Shown here: in pieces, positions 1 to 7,555 of the stretch
How the letters are laid out: each line of letters opens with the position of its first letter
Position numbering within the stretch: position 1 is the first letter of the stretch
Assembly: GCA_045598285.1 (NCBI GenBank)
Contig: JAZLLU010000002.1
Coordinates: 12,099-76,098, forward strand
Direction of reading: 5' to 3'
Length of the DNA stretch: 64,000 nucleotides
Source: RGIG5612 sp045598285
Lineage (GTDB): Bacteria; Bacillota; Clostridia; Lachnospirales; Lachnospiraceae
The notes under the pieces: model-generated
What the model was told of the DNA's origin: nothing
Databases searched by the model: none
What the model saw: only the letters and a program-made list of their open reading frames with translations
Position numbers and translations under genes: made by a program

Positions 1-2
1 TA

Positions 3-797
3 CCTATAGGCGTTTTTGACTCTGGTGTTGGCGGCATAACTGTCGTTAAAGAGATTTTCAAAAACTTACCAAACGAAAAAATTATATACTTCGGCGATAC
101 CGCTCGTGTGCCTTATGGCAACAAGTCCGCCGAGACTGTAATTCGCTACTCTAAGCAAATTACTCAGTTTTTGGTAGATAAAGGTGTGAAGGCTATCGTC
201 ATTGCATGTAACACTGCTAGTGCTCTTGCCCTAGAAGCTGTTAGTGAGATTTCCCCTGTTCCAGTTATTGGCGTTGTTAAGCCAGGTAGCGAAGCTGCCG
301 CTTTAGCTACAAAGTCAGGCAATATTGGTATTATCGGTACCAAAGCAACTATTAAGAGTTGCTTATACGATAAATGTATAACTGATCTGTTACCATCTGC
401 TAAAACTTTCGGCAAAGCATGTCCATTATTTACTAATCTTGTTGAAGAAAAAATGATTGATGATGAGGTTACCATTACTATGATCCATCGTTATATTGAC
501 GACCTCATTAAAGATAATAAAATTGATACTTTGGTTTTGGGTTGCACGCACTACCCAATTTTAGAGGATGTGATTGCGCGCGAGATTGGCGAGGGACTCA
601 CTTTAGTTAATCCAGCCTTTGAAACAGCAAAGGCTCTGGAAAAATTACTTTCTTCCCAGAACCTTCTTAATATCGAAACTTTATCTAGTGATTCACACAC
701 TTTCTTTGTTAGCGACGACGCTGAAAACTTCAAGTCTTTTGCAAGTGATATTTTAGCGCTTGAAACAATTCGCACCGAACTTGCTGTGTTATCTTAA
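3..797 (+). CDS. murI: Glutamate racemase (5' end outside window)
   Basis: Interconverts L- and D-glutamate to supply D-Glu for peptidoglycan; cytoplasmic and cofactor-independent. The frame is open from the first base of the window and ends in TAA, leaving 264 visible residues, so only a few N-terminal residues are missing. The family pattern is complete: FDSGVGG near the start, GDTARVPYG, the first catalytic cysteine in ACNTASA (about visible residue 69) and the second in LGCTHYP. A GTG at 108 is an internal valine, not a start. The gene converges with the minus-strand small membrane protein after it. Identity is secure from both active-site motifs. Confidence 0.97.
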   Translation, partial: PIGVFDSGVGGITVVKEIFKNLPNEKIIYFGDTARVPYGNKSAETVIRYSKQITQFLVDKGVKAIVIACNTASALALEAVSEISPVPVIGVVKPGSEAAALATKSGNIGIIGTKATIKSCLYDKCITDLLPSAKTFGKACPLFTNLVEEKMIDDEVTITMIHRYIDDLIKDNKIDTLVLGCTHYPILEDVIAREIGEGLTLVNPAFETAKALEKLLSSQNLLNIETLSSDSHTFFVSDDAENFKSFASDILALETIRTELAVLS

Positions 798-852
798 GCT
801 CGCCAATCTTTTATTTCTTTCAAAATGTTTTTTCCGGCGAAGCATGAACAGC

Positions 853-1311
853 TTATCTTAACTTATCAATAAAGCTTTCTTTCTTCTTTCCGCTTTTATC
901 TCTTTTGATTTTGCCTTCATAAACTGGACCACGAACTCTCTTTGCTGAGATTACGTAGATGCCGCTAACTTGTGCTCTAACTTCCTGCTTTGGAAGGAGC
1001 GTTTTATATACTTCTGGATCACACACGAGGCTCGTTACACGGTTGCCGATTTTTACTTTGATGACTGGCACACGTGTTACCTTTGCAGTAAAGTTTGCGC
1101 TGTCGTAAACAACTTTTGGAAGGCCTGAATTTTTAAGAAACATTTTTTTCTTATCTATTATGTAGAAGGACATCTGCATTGCAGACTTCTTCATATCTTC
1201 TTGTTGCTCTTCTTGCTTCTTTTGCGTTCTCTTTCCAAAGAAATATAAGAAGATGAACAAGCCTATCATTACTACTACAACTACTATTAATATAATCCAA
1301 CCTGCGCTCAT
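853..1311 (-). CDS. Small single-pass membrane protein, unknown function
   Basis: I do not recognise a characterised family. The 152-residue product has one hydrophobic N-terminal segment (about residues 5-25, rich in I, V and F). A charged K/E/Q linker follows, then a compact domain of about 90 residues with CDPEVYKTLLPKQEV and SGIYVISAKRVRGP, and a very basic C-terminus. The layout suggests an N-terminal membrane anchor with a cytoplasmic domain. It lies downstream of gntR on the same strand with a gap of about 40 bp and may share its transcript. The open frame, length and position between same-strand genes make it likely real. Confidence 0.72.
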   Translation of the reverse strand: MSAGWIILIVVVVVMIGLFIFLYFFGKRTQKKQEEQQEDMKKSAMQMSFYIIDKKKMFLKNSGLPKVVYDSANFTAKVTRVPVIKVKIGNRVTSLVCDPEVYKTLLPKQEVRAQVSGIYVISAKRVRGPVYEGKIKRDKSGKKKESFIDKLR

Positions 1312-1350
1312 GCGTTTTTCCTCTTTCTTTCGTGATTTTCGTATTCTACA

Positions 1351-2025
1351 CTATTTTGCATTCTTTATCAATGTATTAAGGATGTATCTTTCTTGCATCT
1401 CGATATGCTTTTCAATTTCTTTTTTTGCCGTCTTTGCATCGTTCTTTTCGATTGCTCCTATAATTAGGGCATGCTCTTCAACAATTGCCTCTTTGTTTTT
1501 CATATCTTTTATGTACTCAAGACGATATCTAAAGATATGCTCCTTTAATTGATGAAGCATCTGAACGAGACGTCGATTGTTCGTGATTGAATAAATCGCC
1601 TCATGAAACTCAACATCTTTTTTTGTTATCTCTTCTATGTTTTCTTGTGCTATTGCCTGGGCAATCAACTCGTTAATTTCTCTAAATTGTTTGATGTTTG
1701 CTTTTGTCGCATTATCCGATGCAAGTTCACAAGCAAGACCTTCTAGCGTTTTTCTAATTTCTAAAACTTCCATTAAATCTTTTTCATTTATCGGTGCCAC
1801 TTCTGCACCTTTTCTTGCGGTCATAATTACAAGACCTTCTAGTTCAAGTTTTCTAATTGCCTCTCTTACTGGTGTTCTTGAAACGCCAAGCTCATTTGCA
1901 AGTTTGATTTCCATAAGTCTTTCGCCTGGTTTAAGCTCGCCGGTGATTATCGCTTCTCTAAGCGTCTTAAAAACAATATCCCTAAGTGGCATATACTCAT
2001 CTAAATTCAAAACTAAACCTGACAT
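1351..2025 (-). CDS. GntR-family (FadR subfamily, FCD domain) regulator
   Basis: A 224-residue DNA-binding repressor or activator. The N-terminal winged helix spans about residues 8-75, with the typical GntR run LKPGERLMEIKLANELGVSR continuing into TPVREA. The all-helical FCD ligand domain fills the rest and usually binds a carboxylate ligand and a metal. The start has a strong ribosome site (AAAGGAGAAGG just upstream) even though it lies 29 bp inside the end of ispE, so the two are translationally coupled. A perfect 12-bp palindrome of the kind FadR-type proteins bind lies upstream of ispE at 2974-2985, so autoregulation of the ispE-gntR unit is possible. Ligand unknown. Confidence 0.93.
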   Translation of the reverse strand: MSGLVLNLDEYMPLRDIVFKTLREAIITGELKPGERLMEIKLANELGVSRTPVREAIRKLELEGLVIMTARKGAEVAPINEKDLMEVLEIRKTLEGLACELASDNATKANIKQFREINELIAQAIAQENIEEITKKDVEFHEAIYSITNNRRLVQMLHQLKEHIFRYRLEYIKDMKNKEAIVEEHALIIGAIEKNDAKTAKKEIEKHIEMQERYILNTLIKNAK

Positions 2026-2899
2026 ATCCTTCTCCTTTTATCTGCTCATTTGCTTTTCGCATTTTTTCTTCATCACCAAAAATTCCAAAAACACTCGACC
2101 CCGATCCACTCATCAAAGCCTTTATCGCCCCATTATCTTCAAGTTGGTCTTTGATACTTTTTATTTCGGGATATTTTTTTAGTACTGGAATTTCTAGAAC
2201 GTTCCCCATATATTTTACTGCTGTTTGCAGATCGTTTTTGTTTATCGCCTGCGTAAGTGCGTCTATGTTTGGATGCACTTCGGTGCATGTATTCGCTAAT
2301 GGTTTTGCGCATGTTTCGTAAGAATTTTTGTTTGCTATTTCTTCCAACTCTTTATCTAGTTCCTCATACGCCCATTTTGTTGACACTTCAATTCCTGGAT
2401 TTATTAGTAGACAATAGCATTTTGGGAAATCATTTAGTTTTGTTAGCACTTCTCCCACGCCTTCCGAAAGATAGGTTCCTTCGCGAAGGCAAAACGGAAC
2501 ATCGGCTCCTATGCCAACTGCAAGGTCATCTAGTTCTTCTTTAGTTGTCTCTATATTATAGAGTGATGCCATTGCTTTGAGGGTCGCTGCTGCATCAGCG
2601 CTTCCTCCTGCCATACCTGCGGCCGCAGGAATATTCTTTTTTATATCAATCGTAACGCCGTCTTCTATGTTATATTTTTCTTTGAAAGCAATCGCCGCCT
2701 TATGTGCAAGGTTTTGGCTATCCGTCGGAACGTTAGGATTATCGCAGGTTATCACTATGGCTCCGCTAGTTTTGGTAAATGTAAGTTCATCGAAGACCGG
2801 CACCGTTTGCATCACCATCTTAACAAGATGGTAACCGTCTGGGCGCCTTCCCACAACATCAAGCCCAATATTAATCTTGCCATATGCCTTAATGTTCAT
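1997..2899 (-). CDS. ispE: 4-diphosphocytidyl-2-C-methyl-D-erythritol kinase
   Basis: GHMP-superfamily kinase of the non-mevalonate (MEP) isoprenoid pathway; it phosphorylates the 2-hydroxyl of CDP-methylerythritol using ATP. The 300-residue length is normal. The N-terminus has KINIGLDVVGRRPDGYH. The ATP-binding glycine-rich motif PAAAGMAGGSADAAAT lies near residue 90-105 and a C-terminal GHMP motif reads ALMSGSGSSVFGIF. It overlaps gntR by 29 bp. Together with ispA at 51 kb it provides precursors for undecaprenyl and other isoprenoids. Identity is secure. Confidence 0.96.
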   Translation of the reverse strand: MNIKAYGKINIGLDVVGRRPDGYHLVKMVMQTVPVFDELTFTKTSGAIVITCDNPNVPTDSQNLAHKAAIAFKEKYNIEDGVTIDIKKNIPAAAGMAGGSADAAATLKAMASLYNIETTKEELDDLAVGIGADVPFCLREGTYLSEGVGEVLTKLNDFPKCYCLLINPGIEVSTKWAYEELDKELEEIANKNSYETCAKPLANTCTEVHPNIDALTQAINKNDLQTAVKYMGNVLEIPVLKKYPEIKSIKDQLEDNGAIKALMSGSGSSVFGIFGDEEKMRKANEQIKGEGYVRFSFEFR

Positions 2900-2965
2900 T
2901 TTTCTCTCTACTATATACGCTATGTTTTTTGCATTTAAATAAATACAATATAGTAATTATAAAAC

Positions 2966-3000
2966 AAGGGCGGATTGTATACAATATACAATCCGCCCTT
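2966..3000. terminator. Perfect 16-bp hairpin upstream of ispE
   Basis: Two perfectly complementary 16-base arms (AAGGGCGGATTGTATA and its complement) flank a CAA loop. On the minus strand the hairpin is followed by a T-rich run (TTGTTTTATAATT), so it can stop transcription entering ispE from the repeat region. Its centre contains the palindrome ATTGTATACAAT (2974-2985), which could double as an operator. Confidence 0.7.
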
Positions 3001-3055
3001 AAAATGTTTATTATCTACATCTACACAAATTTACACTCCCCCTTCGGCAAACCTG

Positions 3056-3730
3056 AATTTGTAGAGAACTTTTGTATTGGCTCGCGAAGCTGACGTCGCT
3101 AGCGCTGTGTATGGGCGCGCGACGCACTTCGCTACTTGCGGTGGCTAACTTTTACCAACAGTAGATGTTCTTTCGAGTGCCACCTTAGTTTAATGTGTGT
3201 GCAACAAATTTATTGAAACATTGTTTTTTGTTGCACAGAATCTTTCTGCTGCAAAGGCTTTTCACCACAAATCTTTTAATAGCAATCTTTTTGTTGCACA
3301 GAATCTTTCTGTTGCAAAGGCTTTTCACCACAAATCTTTTAATAGCAGTCTTTTTGTTGCACGTTTACACAGAAAAAATTTAAAAATATGCAACAAAATA
3401 TAAGCTTTAGATAAATATGTGGTGAAAATCAAATTGTTTCTTATGAAAATGTGCAACAAAATTATCTATATTTAATGATTTGTGGCTATTTCTTAATTTC
3501 CCTCATTGAGTCTGGTCGCAGATTTTAAGTTTTTTGTATTCTAAAATTTCAAATAAAACTTACACGCAGAAAGTCTATTTGTAAAAGAGTCAATAAGCTA
3601 AGGTGGCACTCGAAAGAACATGTACTGTCATTCAAAGTTAGCCACCGTAAGTAGCGAAGGACGTCGCGCGCCCATACACAGCGCTAGCGACGTCAGCTTC
3701 GCGAGCGGAAACAAAAAAGCTAGACAAATT
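3056..3730. mobile_element. MITE-like element with long inverted repeats
   Basis: A left arm (about 3056-3188) and a right arm (about 3598-3730) are inverted copies of each other, nearly identical over about 108 bp (3080-3188 against 3598-3706) and weaker outside. Each arm is GC-rich and folds on itself: GCGAAG, CGTCGC and GCGC pair in order with GCGC, GCGACG and CTTCGC around the loop TGTGTATGG, and GGTGGC pairs with GCCACC beside it. The AT-rich interior holds a 63-bp tandem repeat but no convincing gene. Both halves recur, rearranged and decayed, at 33386-33575. This looks like a non-autonomous mobile or structured repeat element. I found no clear target duplication. It fills most of the 2900-3874 intergenic space. 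Confidence 0.68.
3230..3355. repeat. 63-bp tandem repeat, two copies plus a stub
   Basis: The unit starting GTTGCACAGAATCTTTCTG repeats exactly 63 bp apart (3230, 3293), differing by only two bases, and a third copy begins at 3356 and stops after GTTGCAC. Because 63 is a multiple of three, open frames run through it and encode a 21-residue repeat. These frames have no ribosome site and biased, low-complexity products, so I do not call genes. Complementary GTGCAACAAA and GTGGTGAAAA copies at 3370-3460 could pair with the unit. Confidence 0.85.
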
Positions 3731-3757
3731 GTAAGTTGTTGAACAGCTGGCAAAAAG

Positions 3758-3783
3758 AAAAGCATACCCGAAGGTATGCTTTT
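3758..3783 (-). terminator. Rho-independent terminator after livF
   Basis: An 11-bp perfect stem (AAAAGCATACC / GGTATGCTTTT) with a four-base CGAA loop (TTCG on the minus strand) is followed on the minus strand by TTTTCTTTTTG. It sits about 90 bp past the livF stop and ends the transporter operon. Confidence 0.85.
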
Positions 3784-3812
3784 AATTTATATTTTTGCTA
3801 GTAGAGCCACAC

Positions 3813-3849
3813 AACTTTTTTCAGCACATTTTAGCGGTTGAAAAAAGTT
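3813..3849. repeat. 37-nt hairpin repeat, copy 1
   Basis: An 11-bp perfect stem (AACTTTTTTCA / TGAAAAAAGTT) encloses a 15-nt loop ending in TTAGCGGT. An inverted copy with the identical stem and a related loop lies at 18009-18045. It is placed just behind the livF stop codon. Confidence 0.7.
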
Positions 3850-3874
3850 CATGCAAGAGCGCGAGCTTAATTTA

Positions 3875-4585
3875 TTATGCGCCGAGGTAGGCTTTTCTAA
3901 TTTCTTCTGAACTTGCTAGTTCGGCTCCTGAACCTTTATGTGTAATCTCGCCATTTGCAAGAACATATGCGCGGTCAGCAATTTTAAGTGCCTTGTCCGC
4001 ATTTTGCTCAACAAGCAAAATTGTAATGCCCTGCTGGTTCATATCAGTGATAAGGTCAAAGACCTGACTAACAAGAAGTGGTGAAAGTCCCATCGATGGT
4101 TCATCGAGCATCAAAAGTTTTGGGCGCGCCATAAGCGCACGACTCATTGCAAGCATCTGCTGTTCACCACCAGAAAGTGTTCCGGCAATTTGTGCAGAAC
4201 GTTTCTTAAGGATTGGAAATTGCTCGAAAACTTTTTCGATATCATCTTTTATAACTTTTTGATCTTTTTGGAGATATGCACCAAGCATAAGGTTGTCATA
4301 TACAGAAAGTTCTTGAAAAATACGACGGCCTTCCGGAACCTGACTTATACCCATTGAAACAACTTTGTGTGATGGAAGTTTTGTAATATCTTTTCCATCA
4401 TATGTGATTGAGCCTCCTCTAGACTGGATAAGTCCAATAATCGTTTGCATCGTAGTTGTCTTTCCAGCACCATTAGCTCCGATAAGCGTAACAATCTCAC
4501 CTTCGTTAACTTCGAAGGAAACCCCTTTAAGTGCTTGAATAACTCCATAAAATACCTGAAGGTCTTTAACTTCTAATAATGCCAT
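3875..4585 (-). CDS. livF: Branched-chain amino acid ABC transporter ATPase (LivF type)
   Basis: One of two cytoplasmic ATPases that drive a LIV/HAAT-family importer. The 236-residue protein has Walker A GANGAGKTT at about residue 37, the Q-loop, the signature LSGGEQQML, Walker B LLMLDEPSMGLSP and the switch-histidine region (here ILLVEQN, as usual for LivF). It lies 3 bp after livG, last in the five-gene minus-strand operon livK-livH-livM-livG-livF. Substrate specificity for Leu/Ile/Val cannot be read from the ATPase; related systems carry other amino acids, amides or urea. Confidence 0.95.
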   Translation of the reverse strand: MALLEVKDLQVFYGVIQALKGVSFEVNEGEIVTLIGANGAGKTTTMQTIIGLIQSRGGSITYDGKDITKLPSHKVVSMGISQVPEGRRIFQELSVYDNLMLGAYLQKDQKVIKDDIEKVFEQFPILKKRSAQIAGTLSGGEQQMLAMSRALMARPKLLMLDEPSMGLSPLLVSQVFDLITDMNQQGITILLVEQNADKALKIADRAYVLANGEITHKGSGAELASSEEIRKAYLGA

Positions 4586-4588
4586 CTC

Positions 4589-5359
4589 TTAACCTCCAAT
4601 ATATGCTTTGATAACTTCTGGATTGTTTAAGCAATCCTCCGTTTTGCCTTGTGCCAATACTGTGCCAAAGTTTAAGACTGTAAGTTCTTCGCAAATACCT
4701 GAAACGAATTTCATGTCATGCTCGATTAAAAGAACCGTGAGGTCAAACTCATCACGAATCTTCTTTATAATTCTTACTAGGTCAGCCGTCTCTTGTGGAT
4801 TCATGCCTGCTGCTGGCTCATCTAAAAGAATAAGTTTTGGATTCGTTGCGAGTGCTCTGGCAATTTCTAGTTTACGTTGTTTACCGTAAGGAAGATTACA
4901 AGCAAGATTGTTTCTGTCTTCTTCAAGACCAAACACTCTTAAAATTTCCTTTGCATGTTCGCGCATAGTTCTTTCAACTTTGAAATGTTTAGGGAGTCGG
5001 AACATGCTAGTTAAGAAACTACATTTATATTGTGGTTGATTGTGAAGACCAACCATAACGTTTCTTATAACGCTCATGTTACTAAAGAGACGAATGTTTT
5101 GGAATGTTCTTGCAATTCCTTTGTGATTTATTTGCTCTTGGGTCATTCCTTTTAATTCTTCGCCATCAAGGAAGAACGTTCCGGTTGTAGGAAGGTAAAC
5201 GCCAGTAAGCATATTAAAGACTGTTGTCTTTCCTGCTCCGTTAGGTCCAACCATTCCATAGATTTGACCCTTCTTAATTTTTATGTTTGCATCTTGAACA
5301 GCTTTAAGTCCACCAAAGGAGATGCCCAAATCTTTTGTCTCTAATAAATATTCTGACAT
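4589..5359 (-). CDS. livG: Branched-chain amino acid ABC transporter ATPase (LivG type)
   Basis: The second ATPase subunit, 256 residues. Walker A is GPNGAGKTTVFN near residue 38, the signature is the LivG form LPYGKQRKLEIARAL, Walker B is LILLDEPAAGMNP, and the switch region ends LLIEHDMKFV. The long insert with GIARTFQNIRLF is characteristic of LivG. It abuts livM with no gap, so translation is tightly coupled. It pairs with LivF at the cytoplasmic face of LivH-LivM. Confidence 0.95.
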   Translation of the reverse strand: MSEYLLETKDLGISFGGLKAVQDANIKIKKGQIYGMVGPNGAGKTTVFNMLTGVYLPTTGTFFLDGEELKGMTQEQINHKGIARTFQNIRLFSNMSVIRNVMVGLHNQPQYKCSFLTSMFRLPKHFKVERTMREHAKEILRVFGLEEDRNNLACNLPYGKQRKLEIARALATNPKLILLDEPAAGMNPQETADLVRIIKKIRDEFDLTVLLIEHDMKFVSGICEELTVLNFGTVLAQGKTEDCLNNPEVIKAYIGG

Positions 5360-6574
5360 TTATTTGCCCTCCTTTTTCATTTGTTCAAGTTCTTCTATTG
5401 GGATGTAGGCTCTTTCATCTTCAGAGTCGTCCGCAAATCCTACTTTTTCGCTAACAGGTGATGATGCATATTCCGTTCTTGCATCTGCTGATAAAAGCTC
5501 GTCCATGTTAATCTTCGTAGGAACTCTATCCCATTGGGCGCCATCATTTCTGATTTTGCCAGCATCGACGGGCTTCTTCCGCCAATTCTTCGGGTTAACT
5601 TTTTCTCTAAAGTTTTTCATTGCTGGAGCATTGCTAAAGATTATGATAAGGATAAGAATTAATGCGTAAACAATATTCTTAACTGGCGCAAGTGCTCCTG
5701 AAAGTTGCGCTTGAAGCGCAATGTTTAAGTAAGTGATGATTGCTGCTGCGATTAGCGAACCATTAATTGAGCCCATACCACCAAGTACGACCATAACCAA
5801 TATTTCAATTGAGTAGTTGTACGAGAATGTTTCTTGGCGAATTGTTCCGATTGTTTCACCATAGAGAACTCCGGCAACGCCTGCAAAGAAAGCAGCTATC
5901 ATAAATACTAATAATTTATAGAATGTAACATTGACACCCATAGCCTTTGCTGCGATTTCGTTATCGCGAATAGCAACAACTGCACGGCCATGTTTACTAT
6001 TTATAAAATTTTGACAACAGAAAAGTACGATGAGTAAAACTACGAAAGCTACGATAAACAAAGTGTTTGAGTCGTAAAGCTGTGTGCTCATACCCATTGC
6101 CCCTCCAAATACACTAAGATTCTTAAATACGCAACGTACAATTTCGCCGAATGCTAAAGTAGCAATCGCAAGGTAGTCGCCTTTAAGTCTAAGTGCTGGA
6201 AGGCCGATAATAAAACCAAAAATTGCAGCAATAATTCCTGCAACTATCATTGTAATAATGATAATTAAAATTTCTGGAAGAGCTGTGCTCTCACGCAAAA
6301 TGTTTGCAACATAGCAACCAAGATATGCGCCAACACACATAAATCCTGCATGTCCAAGTGAAAGCTCTCCTAAGAAACCAACTACCAAGTTAAGTGAAAC
6401 TGCCAAAATACAGCTAAATGCTATACGTGGCAAAGTACTCTTATCTGAATAACCTAATCCACCTGTTAGGTTAAGTACAATCATTACGATAAGGAAAATA
6501 ATAATAACTGCATAGTTTATGTAATTTTTCCATGATGCGTTTTGGAAAATATTTTTCTTTTTAATCTCGCTCAT
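5360..6574 (-). CDS. livM: Branched-chain amino acid ABC transporter permease (LivM type)
   Basis: Polytopic inner permease subunit. Several hydrophobic helices start at about residue 20, and the EAA-like cytoplasmic loop appears as RAVVAIRDNEIAAKAMG. LGHAGFMCVGAY and VLGGMGSINGSLIAA are family motifs. I place the start at MSEIKKKN (6574) because AAGG lies 7 bases upstream; a GTG two codons earlier overlaps the livH stop. The last 80 or so residues form a charged cytoplasmic tail longer than in most LivM proteins, ending in an E/K-rich segment. Confidence 0.93.
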   Translation of the reverse strand: MSEIKKKNIFQNASWKNYINYAVIIIFLIVMIVLNLTGGLGYSDKSTLPRIAFSCILAVSLNLVVGFLGELSLGHAGFMCVGAYLGCYVANILRESTALPEILIIIITMIVAGIIAAIFGFIIGLPALRLKGDYLAIATLAFGEIVRCVFKNLSVFGGAMGMSTQLYDSNTLFIVAFVVLLIVLFCCQNFINSKHGRAVVAIRDNEIAAKAMGVNVTFYKLLVFMIAAFFAGVAGVLYGETIGTIRQETFSYNYSIEILVMVVLGGMGSINGSLIAAAIITYLNIALQAQLSGALAPVKNIVYALILILIIIFSNAPAMKNFREKVNPKNWRKKPVDAGKIRNDGAQWDRVPTKINMDELLSADARTEYASSPVSEKVGFADDSEDERAYIPIEELEQMKKEGK

Positions 6575-6576
6575 AA

Positions 6577-7467
6577 TCACACCTTAACCCTTCTCTTCTT
6601 TCCTAAAAGGCCGATAGGTCTGACTAATAGGATGATAATTAACAATGCAAATTCGATTGCAGTTGTATAACTAGATACAGCTGGAATTGAATTGCAAACA
6701 ACTTCAACAACGCCTAACAAAACGCCACCTAAAACTGCGCCCGGGATAGAGCCAATACCACCAATAACTGCGGCGGCGAAAGCTTTAATACCTGGCATAG
6801 AACCTAGTGTTGGGCTTACAGATGTAATTGGCAAATAAAAGATTGATGCAAAAGTTGCAAGACCTGAACCAATTGCAAATGTAATAGATACGATTTTGTT
6901 AACGTTTATACCCATCATTTGAGCAGCTCCCTTGTCTTCGGAAACTGCGAGCATCGCACGACCTGTACGAGTTTTCTTTACGAAAAGTACAAGTGCAACC
7001 ATGATAATCGCTCCAACAACAAGAGTAATTATGCTACTCCATTTAATTGCGTATTTTCCAAGATTAACTGTTCCTAATCTATCTAATATAGAAATAGTTC
7101 TTTGATCCGCACCCCAAATAAGTTGCGCAACACCTTGAAGTAAATAACTAACACCAATAGCAGTAATAAGCGCTGCCAAAGGCGAAGCTCCTCTTAGCGG
7201 TTTATAAGCAACTTTTTCAATAACAATACCTAGAACTGTGCAGACGACGACGGCCACGACGAATGAAATTAGAGAACTTAGCCAAATAGGCATCGTTCCT
7301 AAGCTCCAAGTAAGATTACACATTGTGTAAACCATATAAGCTCCGACCATGATTACATCACCATGAGCGAAGTTCAACATTTTTGCTATTCCGTATACCA
7401 TCGTGTAGCCTAACGCTATCAGTGCGTATATGGCACCTAAGCTAAGGCCGTTTATTGCTATCGCCAT
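6577..7467 (-). CDS. livH: Branched-chain amino acid ABC transporter permease (LivH type)
   Basis: The 296-residue partner permease of LivM. Hydrophobic helices begin at the N-terminus (GLSLGAIYALIALGYTMVYG, the standard LivH opening), followed by NFAHGDVIMVGAY and the cytoplasmic loop RTGRAMLAVSEDKGAAQMMG that contacts the ATPases. ATG is preceded by AAAGGAAG. The stop overlaps the start region of livM. An imperfect hairpin separates it from the binding-protein gene upstream, as is common when the binding protein is needed in excess. Confidence 0.95.
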   Translation of the reverse strand: MAIAINGLSLGAIYALIALGYTMVYGIAKMLNFAHGDVIMVGAYMVYTMCNLTWSLGTMPIWLSSLISFVVAVVVCTVLGIVIEKVAYKPLRGASPLAALITAIGVSYLLQGVAQLIWGADQRTISILDRLGTVNLGKYAIKWSSIITLVVGAIIMVALVLFVKKTRTGRAMLAVSEDKGAAQMMGINVNKIVSITFAIGSGLATFASIFYLPITSVSPTLGSMPGIKAFAAAVIGGIGSIPGAVLGGVLLGVVEVVCNSIPAVSSYTTAIEFALLIIILLVRPIGLLGKKRRVKV

Positions 7468-7490
7468 ATTCTGCTTCCTTTCGTCAAGCC

Positions 7491-7517
7491 AAGCTAAGAC
7501 CTAAAAGGCCTTAGCTT
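7491..7517 (-). promoter_or_regulatory. Intercistronic hairpin between livK and livH
   Basis: AAGCTAAGACCT and AGGCCTTAGCTT form a 12-bp stem with one mismatch around an AAA loop. No T-run follows on the minus strand, so it is more likely an mRNA-stability or partial-termination element than a full terminator. By analogy with other binding-protein operons it would keep livK mRNA more abundant than the permease and ATPase mRNA; that role is inferred. Confidence 0.55.
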
Positions 7518-7555
7518 AAACTTGTTAATTTCATGTCTCGTAAATTTTAAGTTAA

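Noticed and set aside
1637..2182. 181-codon plus-strand frame opposite gntR and ispE
   Set aside because: It is antisense to two well-supported genes and its product is a low-complexity Ser/Phe/Ile-rich shadow.
3195..3403. Overlapping plus-strand open frames in the 63-bp repeat as small genes
   Set aside because: The products are low-complexity echoes of the tandem repeat, no ribosome site precedes them and two frames are open equally.
3598..3640. Possible T-box riboswitch from AAGGTGGCACTCG
   Set aside because: It resembles AGGGTGGnACCGCG only loosely. No specifier stem precedes it, no aminoacyl-tRNA or amino-acid gene follows, and the inverted copy has the same sequence, so it belongs to the repeat element.
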